Notes: a model not told the origin generated them from the sequence alone. Counted from the stretch's first letter, positions 15,265 through 22,972 are shown. The stretch is 23,505 nucleotides of DNA from CAMDPA01 sp050186055 (GCA_050186055.1 JBFWYV010000041.1:1-23505), one strand, 5' to 3'. A program made the numbers and translations.

Positions 15265-17651
15265 GACCGCTCTCCGTTCCGTTTCGCCTTTGCGTCTTTG
15301 ATGAGTTCGAACACCCGCACCGGGGTTGCCGGCAGCTCCGAGATTATGATGTCGAGCGGAGACAGCGCATCGGCAATGGCATTGGCCACGGCGGCGGGCG
15401 CGCCGATCGTGCCGCCTTCGCCCATGCCGCGGAAACCACCGATGGTCGGCGCTTCGGTCTCCAGGTGGAAGACCGCGATCGCGGGAACCTCTCCCGGCCC
15501 GGGAAGCACGTAGTCGGCCAGCGAGCCCGTCAGACATTGTCCGTGCTCGTCGTAGACGACTTCCTCGTAGAGTGCGGCGCCGATGCCTTGCGCCACGCCG
15601 CCATGCACCTGGCCATCGACGATCATCGGGTTGACGAGACGCCCGCAGTCCTCGGCAACGACATAGCGTTCGAGCCGGACCTCGCCGGTCTCCGCGTCGA
15701 TCTCGACGGTCGCGATGTGCGTCGCCGACGAAGTGGTGCCGAACACGGGATCGTAGCTGCCCGTCGCCGACAGCTCCTCCCGAAGCTCCGGCGGCAGTCT
15801 GCTCATCTCCAGGTAGACCGCTCGCGCAACCTCCTTGAAGCTCACCGAGCGGTTGCTGCCGGGAATGCCGATCCGGCCATCCTCGGCGGTGAGCGCATCG
15901 GTGTCGGCCTCGAGCAGATGTGCCGCCGCTCGCATGACCTTGCTGCGCACCTCACGCGCCGCGATGCGCGCAGCGCCGCCGGCAAGCACCGTGCTGCGGC
16001 TCGCGAACGAGCCCGTCGCATTGGGCACGGCCGCGCTGTCGCCCTGGATGATGCGAATATCCGCAATGGCGACGCCGAGATCATCGGCGATGATCTGGGC
16101 GAGGGCCGTCTCATGCCCCTGTCCGTGCGCTGCGACGCCGAATGCCGCCGTCACACCACCGGTCGCATCGATCATGATCCTGGCCGTTTCGGTGCCGGTG
16201 TTGAGCGGCATGCCGGGTGCGACCGCAATGCGCGATCCCAGCCCCGTCAGCTCCGCATACGTTGCAATGCCGATACCGCACAGGCATCCCGCTGCACGTG
16301 CGCGCGACTGCTGTTGCCGCAACTGCGCATAGCCGATTGCCTCGCAAGCGGCTTCGAGGCCGCCGACGAACGCCGACCTGTCCCACACCAGCCCCGATGC
16401 CGCCTTGTAAGGAAACTCCTCATTGCGCACGAGATTGCGCAGGCGCATCTCCTTGGGATCAAGTCCGAGCCGCCTTGCGGCGATGTCGATCAGACCCTCC
16501 ATTGCGAAGGTCGAGATCGGACGGCCGACGCCGCGATAAGGTCCGGTCGGGGCCTTTGACGTCGCCACGGCTTTGACCGCGCCGCGGTAGGCATCGATGC
16601 GATACGGGCCGGGCAGGAAGCTCACCACCTGCACGGGCTCCAGTCCTGCCGTCCACGGATAGATGGAGTAAGCACCGATATCGCCGATCACGTCGGCCGT
16701 CAGCGCGACGATCCGGCCATCCTCGGCAACGCCGATCTCGGCATCGACGATCTCGTCGAACCCATGGCTGGTGGCGACAAGGTCCTCCGCCCGGTCGCTC
16801 GTCCATTTGACCGGCTGCTCCAGCAGGCGCGCCGCCGCACAGACGAGAAGCTCCTCGGGATAGAGCGAGCCCTTGCCGCCGAAGCCGCCGCCGACATCGG
16901 GCGCGATGACGCGCAGGCGCGAGCCGGGCATGCCGAGCGCTTCGGCGAGCGCATTGCGGATGATGCCGGGCACCTGCGTCGTCGCGCGCAAGGTGAGCTC
17001 GTCCCGTCCGCCGTCATAATCGGCCAGGTAGGACCGCGGCTCCATCGCTGCCGGCGTCTTGCGGTGCATGCGGAAGCGCTGACGTACACGCACGGAGGCC
17101 GCGGCCATCTGGGTCTCGACCTCGCCGCGCCGGAACTCGCGCGCCACGATCACGTTGCTGCCGGCTGCCTCGTGCAACAGCGCAGCGCCGGGCAGAACGG
17201 CCGCCTCCGGATCGATCACCGTCGGCAGCGGGGTGAACTCCACATCCACACGCCGCGCCGCGTCTTCTGCAAGATAGCGCGACGTCGCTACCACGGCGAC
17301 GACCGGCTCGCCTGCATAGCGGACCTTGCCGCGGGCAAGCGCCTCGATCGGGGTTGCGTAGTACCCCTTCATACGCGACGTCGCCTGCACGGGCGCAATG
17401 AAGCGCGTGAGATCGTCGGCCGTGAGCACCGCGATGACGCCCGGTTCGCTGCGCGCGGCCTCACAGTCGATGGCGACAATGCGGGCATGCGAGTGCTCGC
17501 TGCGCCGGAAAGCGACGTGGAGCTGGCCGGCAGCGTTGCGGTCGTCGACGAACTGCCCTTTGCCGGTGAGCAGGCGCGGATCCTCGGTGCGCGGAACACG
17601 CGCGCCAACATGCTTGGGACGCAGGGTGCGGATGTCGGCACCGTCAGTCAT
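15261..17651 (-). CDS. Molybdenum hydroxylase large subunit (xanthine dehydrogenase/CoxL family)
   Basis: 796 residues, full length for the molybdopterin-binding subunit of Mo-hydroxylases, which hydroxylate (hetero)aromatic carbons with water-derived oxygen. The a/b hammerhead domain (about 20-140) is followed by Moco-binding motifs PDVGGGFGGKG (251-261), PYRGVGRP (371-378) and HGQGHET (509-515), and by the catalytic base E745 in GMGEGG. The active-site loop has no selenyl/copper-binding AYRCSFR of true CO dehydrogenase, so this is a generic hydroxylase. The ATG at 17651 overlaps the upstream gene by 8 bases with GGAGG just before it; the longer frame to 17747 is a read-through shadow. No CoxS-like 2Fe-2S or CoxM-like FAD subunit gene is present in the window. 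Confidence 0.95.
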   Translation of the reverse strand: MTDGADIRTLRPKHVGARVPRTEDPRLLTGKGQFVDDRNAAGQLHVAFRRSEHSHARIVAIDCEAARSEPGVIAVLTADDLTRFIAPVQATSRMKGYYATPIEALARGKVRYAGEPVVAVVATSRYLAEDAARRVDVEFTPLPTVIDPEAAVLPGAALLHEAAGSNVIVAREFRRGEVETQMAAASVRVRQRFRMHRKTPAAMEPRSYLADYDGGRDELTLRATTQVPGIIRNALAEALGMPGSRLRVIAPDVGGGFGGKGSLYPEELLVCAAARLLEQPVKWTSDRAEDLVATSHGFDEIVDAEIGVAEDGRIVALTADVIGDIGAYSIYPWTAGLEPVQVVSFLPGPYRIDAYRGAVKAVATSKAPTGPYRGVGRPISTFAMEGLIDIAARRLGLDPKEMRLRNLVRNEEFPYKAASGLVWDRSAFVGGLEAACEAIGYAQLRQQQSRARAAGCLCGIGIATYAELTGLGSRIAVAPGMPLNTGTETARIMIDATGGVTAAFGVAAHGQGHETALAQIIADDLGVAIADIRIIQGDSAAVPNATGSFASRSTVLAGGAARIAAREVRSKVMRAAAHLLEADTDALTAEDGRIGIPGSNRSVSFKEVARAVYLEMSRLPPELREELSATGSYDPVFGTTSSATHIATVEIDAETGEVRLERYVVAEDCGRLVNPMIVDGQVHGGVAQGIGAALYEEVVYDEHGQCLTGSLADYVLPGPGEVPAIAVFHLETEAPTIGGFRGMGEGGTIGAPAAVANAIADALSPLDIIISELPATPVRVFELIKDAKAKRNGERS

Positions 17652-18405
17652 ACGCCTCCGCCCCGACCTTGAGCGTCTCCCATTGCGCTGCATCGTGCCC
17701 GCAAACGATGGTTGCGCCGTCCGCCTCGATACGGCGGATCTCAGCATAGGATGCAGTCAGAATATCCTTGTTCCATGTATTGCGCGGCAGGATCTCCCGG
17801 TCAAAGCACTCTCGCAGCGATACCGTGTCCGACGCCAGCAAGAAGGTCCCCGACCGGTCGAGCCCGACAAGCGCACTGATCGAGCCGGGGGTATGTCCCG
17901 GCAGCGGCAGCAGGACGATGCGCCCATCGCTCATCAGGTCTTTCTCGCCGGCGATGGGCTCAAAACCCATCGGGTTGTCCCATTCGCATTTGAGGAACCC
18001 GGCGGCTTCCGCGCCGTCGGCGCGCGCCGCGGCCAACTCCTTTTCGTGCGCGATGAAAGTAGCTTTCGTGAAATAGGCGTTGCAGCCACAATGATCGGGG
18101 TGCAGGTGAGAGTTGACGACGACGTCGATGTCCTCGGCCTTCAGGCCAAGCGCGGCGAGGCCCGCAAGCACGTGTTCGCCCGGCGCCATGATCGGCACGA
18201 CAACCTTGGCGAGGTCGCCCCATCGTCCGTCTGCATCGCCTGGAAGAGCAGGGTGGCACCCGGTGTCGAACAGCACGTTGCCGCCGGGGTGGCGCAACAG
18301 CACGCTGATGACCGGCAGCTCGATCGTCTCGGTCCGATCCTCAACCGGCAGGAAGATGCTCTTGCGCATTCTGAGCCGCCCACCGGACAGGATATGCATC
18401 TTCAT
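17644..18405 (-). CDS. Metallo-beta-lactamase-fold hydrolase (lactonase-like)
   Basis: 253 residues with the complete dinuclear metal site of the lactonase branch: H100-x-H102-x-D104-H105 in SHLHPDHCG, H171 in GHTPGS, D193 in ASDT and H237 in CGHD. Length and N-terminal layout resemble the AiiA/AttM N-acyl-homoserine lactonase and 4-pyridoxolactonase group. The tyrosine two residues after the bridging Asp in AHL lactonases (D-x-x-Y) is serine here (S196), which argues against quorum quenching. Its place between a crotonase and a Mo hydroxylase suggests opening of a catabolic lactone or thioester. It starts 12 bases after the crotonase gene with GAGGAC upstream and overlaps the Mo-subunit start. 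Confidence 0.9.
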   Translation of the reverse strand: MKMHILSGGRLRMRKSIFLPVEDRTETIELPVISVLLRHPGGNVLFDTGCHPALPGDADGRWGDLAKVVVPIMAPGEHVLAGLAALGLKAEDIDVVVNSHLHPDHCGCNAYFTKATFIAHEKELAAARADGAEAAGFLKCEWDNPMGFEPIAGEKDLMSDGRIVLLPLPGHTPGSISALVGLDRSGTFLLASDTVSLRECFDREILPRNTWNKDILTASYAEIRRIEADGATIVCGHDAAQWETLKVGAEAYD

Positions 18406-18417
18406 GCCGGGCTGTCC

Positions 18418-19191
18418 TCAACTGCCTTTGAAACGCGGCGCACGCTTTTCGGCGAACGCCAGCCGGCCTTCGCGGTAGTCGGCGCTATCAGCGGCCTGAT
18501 CGATAAGCTTGTCCGCGTGCTGCAGATCAAGCACCCCCGAACCCATCGAAAGACCGGTCAGAATCGCCTTGGCCCCGCCGATGGACAATGGCGCATTCTG
18601 AATAATCTCGTTGAGCAGGGTTCGTGCTGCCTCGACAGGATCTGCCGTCACCTCTTCCACGAGCCCCATCGCGAAAGCGTCCGCCGCCCCATAACGCCGG
18701 CCGGAATAAAGGATGCGCTTGGCGGCTGCGAGGCCGACGAGGGACAGCAAGCGCTGCGTGCTCCTGACGCCGTAGACGATGGACAGCTTCGCTGCAGGAA
18801 TGCCGATGCTCGCGCCCGGCGCCGCGATCCGGAAATCGCATGCCAGCGCAAGGTGGCAGCCGCCGCCCAGGCAATAGCCGTTGATGGCTGCGACGGTGGG
18901 CTTGGACACCGCCGCGATCGCGTCCGCGCACGCGTCGACGGCAAGCTCGTAGTCTTTCGCAGCCGCCGCGCTCGCGCGCGCGGCCTCGAACTCGCTGACG
19001 TCGGCGCCGACACTGAACGAGCCTCCGGCGCCGGTGAGAATGATGCCGCGCACGTCGTGTTCGCGGCCGAGCGCCACGAATGTCTCTCCTACTGCGCGCC
19101 ACATCGCCAGCGTCATGGCGTTGCGCTTGCCGGGACGGTCGATCGTCACGACGGCAATGCTGCTTTCCCTCCCCATCGTGATTTCGTTCAT
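18418..19191 (-). CDS. Enoyl-CoA hydratase/isomerase (crotonase) family protein
   Basis: 257 residues with the crotonase fold: CoA-binding and oxyanion-hole segments GGSFSVGAD (56-64) and GYCLGGGC (105-112), and a C-terminal AFAEKRAPRFKG typical of the family. The two general acid/base glutamates of hydratases are absent: the first position is H113 (GGGCH instead of GGGCE) and the second is A133 (IPAAK instead of QPEIK). A plain enoyl-CoA hydratase activity is unlikely; isomerase, hydrolase, decarboxylase or ring-opening chemistry on a CoA ester is more plausible. The ATG at 19191 follows the thioesterase stop by 4 bases, with GAGG close by, so the two are co-translated. Confidence 0.92.
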   Translation of the reverse strand: MNEITMGRESSIAVVTIDRPGKRNAMTLAMWRAVGETFVALGREHDVRGIILTGAGGSFSVGADVSEFEAARASAAAAKDYELAVDACADAIAAVSKPTVAAINGYCLGGGCHLALACDFRIAAPGASIGIPAAKLSIVYGVRSTQRLLSLVGLAAAKRILYSGRRYGAADAFAMGLVEEVTADPVEAARTLLNEIIQNAPLSIGGAKAILTGLSMGSGVLDLQHADKLIDQAADSADYREGRLAFAEKRAPRFKGS

Positions 19192-19195
19192 CGCC

Positions 19196-19651
19196 TCAGT
19201 TCTCCGCTCCGGCCGGTCTGAGGATCTGCTCCAGCACTAGTCGCAGCCTGGCCGGCAGCGGCACCGGCTTGCTGGAGGCGCGATCGACATAGACGTGCAC
19301 GAAATGGCCTTGTGCCGCGGCGACGTCGGAGTCGTCGCTGAACAGCCCGACCTCATAGCGCACGCTGGAATTCCCGATGTGCGTTACGCGAAGGCCGGCG
19401 TGCACCAGCGAGGGAAACGCGATCGGCGAGAAATAGCGGCACTGGGTTTCCACCACCAGGCCGACGACCTCGCTGCGCTCGATGTCGAGGGCACCCTGAC
19501 GGATCAGGTACTCGTTCACCACCGTGTCGAAATAGGAGTAGTAGACCACGTTGTTGACGTGCCGATAGACGTCGTTGTCCATCCACCGCGTCGTGATCGG
19601 CAGGAAATGCCGATAGGCGGAACGCGGGTCGGGAGCGGGCCGGCTGCTCAT
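19196..19651 (-). CDS. Hotdog-fold acyl-CoA thioesterase (4-hydroxybenzoyl-CoA thioesterase type)
   Basis: 151 residues. The signature RWMDNDVYRHVNN (22-34) matches the R-W-x-D-x-D-x-x-x-HVNN active-site helix of 4HBT/YbgC-like thioesterases, with D25/D27 supplying the catalytic carboxylate. ETQCRYFSPIAF (about 68-79) is the following conserved strand. It hydrolyses acyl- or aroyl-CoA esters in the cytosol as a tetramer in related proteins. It is second in the minus-strand cluster, 122 bases after the alcohol dehydrogenase and 4 bases before the crotonase, so it probably releases CoA from the pathway end product or a stalled intermediate. The substrate is not determinable here. Confidence 0.9.
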   Translation of the reverse strand: MSSRPAPDPRSAYRHFLPITTRWMDNDVYRHVNNVVYYSYFDTVVNEYLIRQGALDIERSEVVGLVVETQCRYFSPIAFPSLVHAGLRVTHIGNSSVRYEVGLFSDDSDVAAAQGHFVHVYVDRASSKPVPLPARLRLVLEQILRPAGAEN

Positions 19652-19773
19652 GGGTTTGGCCTCTTGGCGGGCTGCGGCAGGGAGCGAGCCGCCACCCTAG
19701 CCGAGGTGCGGACGCGGGGCCAGATCGGTCGATCGACGGTTGCAGCCGGCCCGGGCATTGCGGCAAGCCCGGA

Positions 19774-20898
19774 CTACGGCACCACTATCTGCCGGACACT
19801 CTCTCCGTCGGCAAGCCGGTCGAACCCTTCGTTGATCTGGTCGAGGGTGATGCGCTCGCTCATCAGGCGATCGACCGGCAGCAGCCCCTGCCGGTAAAGC
19901 GAGATGAAGCGCGGGATGTCCCGCTGCGGCACGCAACTGCCGACGTAGGAGCCCTTCAGCGTCCGTTCCTCGGCAACAAGGTTGGTGACGGGGATCGCGG
20001 CCGTATGCGTTGGATGCGGGAGGCTCGCCGTCACGGTCGTGCCGCCGCGGCGCGTGATCTGATAGGCGAGTTCCAGCGCCTTTGCGGAGCCTGCCATTTC
20101 GAACGCGAACTCGACGCCGCCGCCGGTCAGATCCTTCACCGCGGCGGTGGCATCGACCTTGGAGGCGTCGATGGCATCCGTCGCCCCGAGCTGACGCGCC
20201 AGGTCGAGCTTCGACGCCATCCGGTCGACTGCGATCACCTGCCGGCAGCCCGCCGCGCGCGCCGCCAGCAGCGCCATCAGCCCGACTCCGCCAAGCCCGA
20301 CCACGGCGACGCTGGAGCCCATCGGGACCTTGGCCGTATTGATCACCGCTCCCGCGCCGGTGATGACCGCGCAGCCAAACAGCGCTGCCTCCTCGAACGG
20401 GAGGCTCTCGTCGATCCGGACGACCGACCGTCGCGAGACGACCGCATATTCGGCGAATGCCGATACGCCGATGTGATGCAGAACGGGGTCGCCACGGCGG
20501 CTGAGCCGTGTCTCGCCGGACAGCAGCGTGCCGGCGCCGTTGGCCCTGGCGCCGGGTTCGCAAAGGGCCGGACGCCCCTCCATGCAAGGATTGCAGTGGC
20601 CGCAGCTCGGAACGAACACCAAGGCGACGTGATCGCCCACCGCAATGTCGGCAATCCCTTTGCCGACCTCCTCGACCTCGGCGGCGGCCTCGTGGCCGAG
20701 CACCATCGGCAGCGGGCGCGGCCGGTCACCATTGATCGTCGACAGGTCGGAATGACATAGCCCGGCCGCCCTGATCCGCAGCAGGAGCTCGCCCTCACCC
20801 GGCGGCGCCAGATCGACCTCGCCGACCACCATCGGCTTGGAGGCGGCGTAGGGCCGCGGTTTCTCCATTTCCTCCAGCACTGCCGCTCGAATCTTCAT
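19774..20898 (-). CDS. Zinc-dependent medium-chain alcohol dehydrogenase
   Basis: 374 residues of the MDR class I/III type. Catalytic zinc ligands C48 (GLCHSD), H69 (GHEAA) and C176 (FGCAVITG), structural zinc cysteines C99, C102, C105 and C113, and the NAD-binding GLGGVG at 201-206 are all present. It oxidises primary or aromatic alcohols to aldehydes, or the reverse. The true start is the ATG at 20898, with GGAG 7 bases upstream; the frame extends to 20940 only because the adjacent palindromic repeat is open in this frame. It is the first gene of the cluster, so promoter and regulation are expected upstream, where repeats occupy 20915-21079. A 6-bp GC hairpin (19751-19756 with 19767-19772) follows the stop. 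Confidence 0.94.
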   Translation of the reverse strand: MKIRAAVLEEMEKPRPYAASKPMVVGEVDLAPPGEGELLLRIRAAGLCHSDLSTINGDRPRPLPMVLGHEAAAEVEEVGKGIADIAVGDHVALVFVPSCGHCNPCMEGRPALCEPGARANGAGTLLSGETRLSRRGDPVLHHIGVSAFAEYAVVSRRSVVRIDESLPFEEAALFGCAVITGAGAVINTAKVPMGSSVAVVGLGGVGLMALLAARAAGCRQVIAVDRMASKLDLARQLGATDAIDASKVDATAAVKDLTGGGVEFAFEMAGSAKALELAYQITRRGGTTVTASLPHPTHTAAIPVTNLVAEERTLKGSYVGSCVPQRDIPRFISLYRQGLLPVDRLMSERITLDQINEGFDRLADGESVRQIVVP

Positions 20899-20914
20899 GT
20901 GCGTTCTCCGTGCG

Positions 20915-20992
20915 CCTAAAGCAACGGACTTGAAATTCACCTCAGTTCGAGGCCAGGCGGGGAGTGAATTTCAAGTCCAAAGTTGCTTTAGG
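20915..20992. repeat. Palindromic intergenic repeat, unit 1
   Basis: The left arm 20915-20940 pairs with the right arm 20964-20992: 11 bp (CCTAAAGCAAC), a 3-base AAA bulge in the right arm, then 15 bp (GGACTTGAAATTCAC), with a 23-base loop. It starts 17 bases upstream of the alcohol dehydrogenase ATG. Bases 20916-20954 recur exactly at 23389-23427, showing it is a dispersed repeat. Confidence 0.9.
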
Positions 20993-21004
20993 ACACTATG
21001 ACAT

Positions 21005-21079
21005 TAAAGCGTCTTTGGACCTTGAATGCGACTTCGAGATCGACCCAGGCGTGGGTCGCATTTAAGGTCCGACGCTTTA
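21005..21079. repeat. Palindromic intergenic repeat, unit 2
   Basis: The left arm 21005-21032 pairs with the right arm 21055-21079: 9 bp (TAAAGCGTC), a 3-base TTT bulge in the left arm, then 16 positions with one mismatch. The central sequence also forms a competing hairpin, CGACCCA/TGGGTCG, at 21041-21058. Arms, bulge position and centre are clearly related to unit 1, and the units lie 12 bases apart, so this is a REP-like doublet. Confidence 0.9.
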
Positions 21080-21253
21080 GCACTCCAGTTTACAGCATGG
21101 AACGGCGCCGGCAGCACTCCAGCGCTACTCCCTGATGCATCTCATTCCGCAGCATACGGCCTGCTCCAGGGCCCGAGCGAGTATGAGTCCGTTCCAGCCG
21201 CCCGTCGAGATCTCTTGGACGCGTCAAAGTCGAAGCATGGGGCACCCGCGGGA

Positions 21254-22132
21254 CTATACCGATCCCTGCCTTACCGCCCTGGTTTCAGATTGCCGGACGG
21301 CGACAAGGGCCGCCCCCACGATAATCGCCGCTCCCAACAGAGACAGGGCGTCGGGGAAATGATCCCAGATCAGCCAGCCAAGCGCCAAGGCCCAGATCAG
21401 CGAGGTGTAGCGATAGGGTGAAAGCGCGGACGCGTCCGCAAAGCGGAAGGCTGCAATCATCGTGAAGTGAGCGATCGCGTTGACCAGTCCGGCGAGCACC
21501 AGCCAGAACCAGTCAACCGCCAGTATGGGGGTCCAGCCGAAGGGGAACGTCATGCCCATGACCAGAATGCTCAACAGCATCGACCAGAACAGGATCGATA
21601 TCGAGGTCTCGGTTCTGGCGAGGCTCCGGGTCATCATGTCCCGCGCCACGTTCGCCAGGGCGCCGGCGAGCGGCAGCAGCAGCGCCCAGGTGAAGGACGG
21701 TCCACCCGGACGCATGATGATCAGGACACCAACGAAGCCGATGCAGGCTGAGATCCAGCGCGTGCGGGTGACCGTCTCTCCCAGCAAGGGGCCGGCAAGA
21801 ACGGCGACCCAAAGCGGGCTCGAGAATGCAATCGCGGTCACGATCGCCAGCGGCAGTTGTGCAAGACTTGCCACAATGAACACGGCAGTGCCGATGAACG
21901 CGATGCCACGCCAGAGCTGACCCGTTACGTTGACAATGCGGAGCGAGGAGAACCCGCTCGTCATGAGCGCAAAGGGCAGGATGAAGGCGAGCGATGCGAT
22001 CTGACGCAAACAGATGACCTCGCCGATCGGATAGCGTTCTGCCAGGTACTTCGAAAGCGCATCATTGGCGCTCAGAAACGCGATGCCGACCAGCATCAAA
22101 GCTACGCCCTTCAACTCCGGACGTGTCGACAT
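21254..22132 (-). CDS. EamA/DMT-superfamily transporter
   Basis: 292 residues with about ten transmembrane helices in two EamA halves. The first half begins LKGVALMLVGIAFLSANDALSK, written here as residues 7-28, and ends around FVGVLIIMRPGG; the second half ends GAAIIVGAALVAVRQ. This resembles RhaT/YdcZ-type and S-adenosylmethionine-transporter-like EamA proteins often annotated as permeases of unknown substrate. The ATG at 22132 has only a weak GGATC upstream. It is a second, unrelated-looking EamA protein besides the one at 5658-6533. It lies upstream of the catabolic cluster on the same strand but is separated by 355 bases of repeats, so co-transcription is uncertain. Confidence 0.88.
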   Translation of the reverse strand: MSTRPELKGVALMLVGIAFLSANDALSKYLAERYPIGEVICLRQIASLAFILPFALMTSGFSSLRIVNVTGQLWRGIAFIGTAVFIVASLAQLPLAIVTAIAFSSPLWVAVLAGPLLGETVTRTRWISACIGFVGVLIIMRPGGPSFTWALLLPLAGALANVARDMMTRSLARTETSISILFWSMLLSILVMGMTFPFGWTPILAVDWFWLVLAGLVNAIAHFTMIAAFRFADASALSPYRYTSLIWALALGWLIWDHFPDALSLLGAAIIVGAALVAVRQSETRAVRQGSV

Positions 22133-22439
22133 CGAATGATCCGATCAGAGGAGGTGGCGATGACCGGCGGGCGCCGTTGAGAAATCCGGGACCCACCGGC
22201 TCGGGGATGGAAGGACAAGCAGCACACAGCGAACAGCGGACTTATGTCAAGTTCGCCGGGTGGTCGTGGGGCCGGCTGAATTGCCAGTTCACGATGGCGC
22301 TTCTTTGGAGTCGCGGGCCAATCGCAGCATGACCGGGACGTCAGGCCTTTGTGGTTCCGGTTGGGCCGGAAGACCTTAGCTCTTTGTTCTATCGTGGTTT
22401 CATCGTGCTTCTTACCGGGAAACCGGTTCCGGAAACACT
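22133..22439. other. Intergenic region without a supported gene
   Basis: 307 bases. It must hold the promoter of the minus-strand EamA gene. A near-perfect ribosome-binding sequence (AGGAGGTGGCG) precedes a six-codon plus-strand reading frame (22160-22180), probably fortuitous. The far end holds a degenerate REP-like element (22402-22443). Confidence 0.5.
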
Positions 22440-22443
22440 CTAG
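22402..22443. repeat. Degenerate alphaproteobacterial REP-like palindrome
   Basis: The stretch ATCGTGCTT...GGGAAACCGGTTCC...ACTCTAG resembles the widespread rhizobial element built around GGAAAACCGGTTTCC flanked by ATCATGCTT and CTCTAG. The core AACCGGTT is self-complementary. Its CTAG end contains the stop codon of the minus-strand small membrane protein. Confidence 0.55.
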
Positions 22444-22676
22444 CTGTCAGCTCCACCATGCACCCGGAGCCCGGTGACGAGGAGTGCGACGAAGCCGAAC
22501 ACAATCAGCAGTTCCAGAGCATAGAGAGCCGAACGGGTCACCGGCTGCTGGATCGATATCGCGTCGACGGGATCCAAGATTGCAAGCGCAGCAACCACAA
22601 TGCCCGTGACGATGGTCAAAACCAACCTCAAGCGACTCCCCGCTGTCGACGTCCGGTTTGAACCACCCGGCTTCAT
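22440..22676 (-). CDS. Small two-helix membrane protein of unknown function
   Basis: 78 residues, with a basic N-terminus (RTSTAGSRLR), two hydrophobic helices (about 16-34 and 50-70) and a short polar tail. The start is set at the ATG 22676, with GAGAG 7 bases upstream. The frame runs back to a TTG at 22739, but those codons (AGA, TTA, ATA, CGA) are AT-rich and unlike the rest of the region, which suits a promoter/leader better than coding sequence. The gene is monocistronic. No family is recognised. Confidence 0.6.
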   Translation of the reverse strand: MKPGGSNRTSTAGSRLRLVLTIVTGIVVAALAILDPVDAISIQQPVTRSALYALELLIVFGFVALLVTGLRVHGGADS

Positions 22677-22847
22677 GAAGATCTCTCGTATTTTACTACG
22701 AACAACATCTAATCTATTATCGAACGCCTGATCCGACAAGCTTAATTCTACTTTCGGTCCGGTCTGGAACGTCCTCAGCGGGCGGTCACATCGAGGTCGA
22801 GCGTCAGTTCCACGGGTTTTCCGTCACAGGCCGGGAGCCTACCACAT

Positions 22848-22878
22848 GGCGGGATGTGCGAAGGCGGAACATCCCGCC
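22848..22878. promoter_or_regulatory. Perfect 10-bp inverted repeat upstream of the SRPBCC gene
   Basis: GGCGGGATGT (22848-22857) pairs with ACATCCCGCC (22869-22878) across an 11-base spacer, about 95 bases before the SRPBCC start. No T-run follows on either strand, so an operator is a better guess than a terminator. The surrounding divergent spacer (22677-22972) otherwise shows no gene. Confidence 0.4.
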
Positions 22879-22972
22879 GCAGCCTGCCGTTGGGAGAGAC
22901 GATCGGGTCGTACGAATCCTGCCAGTCAGGTCGCGGCTTAAGCGCGATAACACGTCTATTTGAGGACAGGGC

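Larger units (their letters stand above)
20899..21253. other. Intergenic region dominated by palindromic repeats, upstream of the catabolic cluster
   Basis: 355 bases without a supported gene. It contains two related palindromes (20915-20992 and 21005-21079). The remaining 21080-21253 shows only a short direct repeat (AGCACTCCAG at 21078 and 21114) and no clear promoter. Any promoter for the alcohol dehydrogenase cluster must lie in or beyond these repeats. Confidence 0.6.

Noticed and set aside
12857..20898. Initial idea that the cluster is a CO dehydrogenase operon
   Set aside because: The large subunit lacks the AYRCSFR active-site loop, and small, medium and CoxDEFG maturation genes are absent.
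20941..20955. CAGTTCGAGG in the repeat, resembling a tRNA T-loop
   Set aside because: No acceptor stem, anticodon arm or CCA-proximal pairing could be drawn around it; the palindromic repeat explains the sequence.
22160..22180. Six-codon frame after a near-perfect AGGAGGTG ribosome-binding sequence
   Set aside because: Too short to support as a gene, not followed by a regulated gene on the same strand, so a leader-peptide role has no partner.
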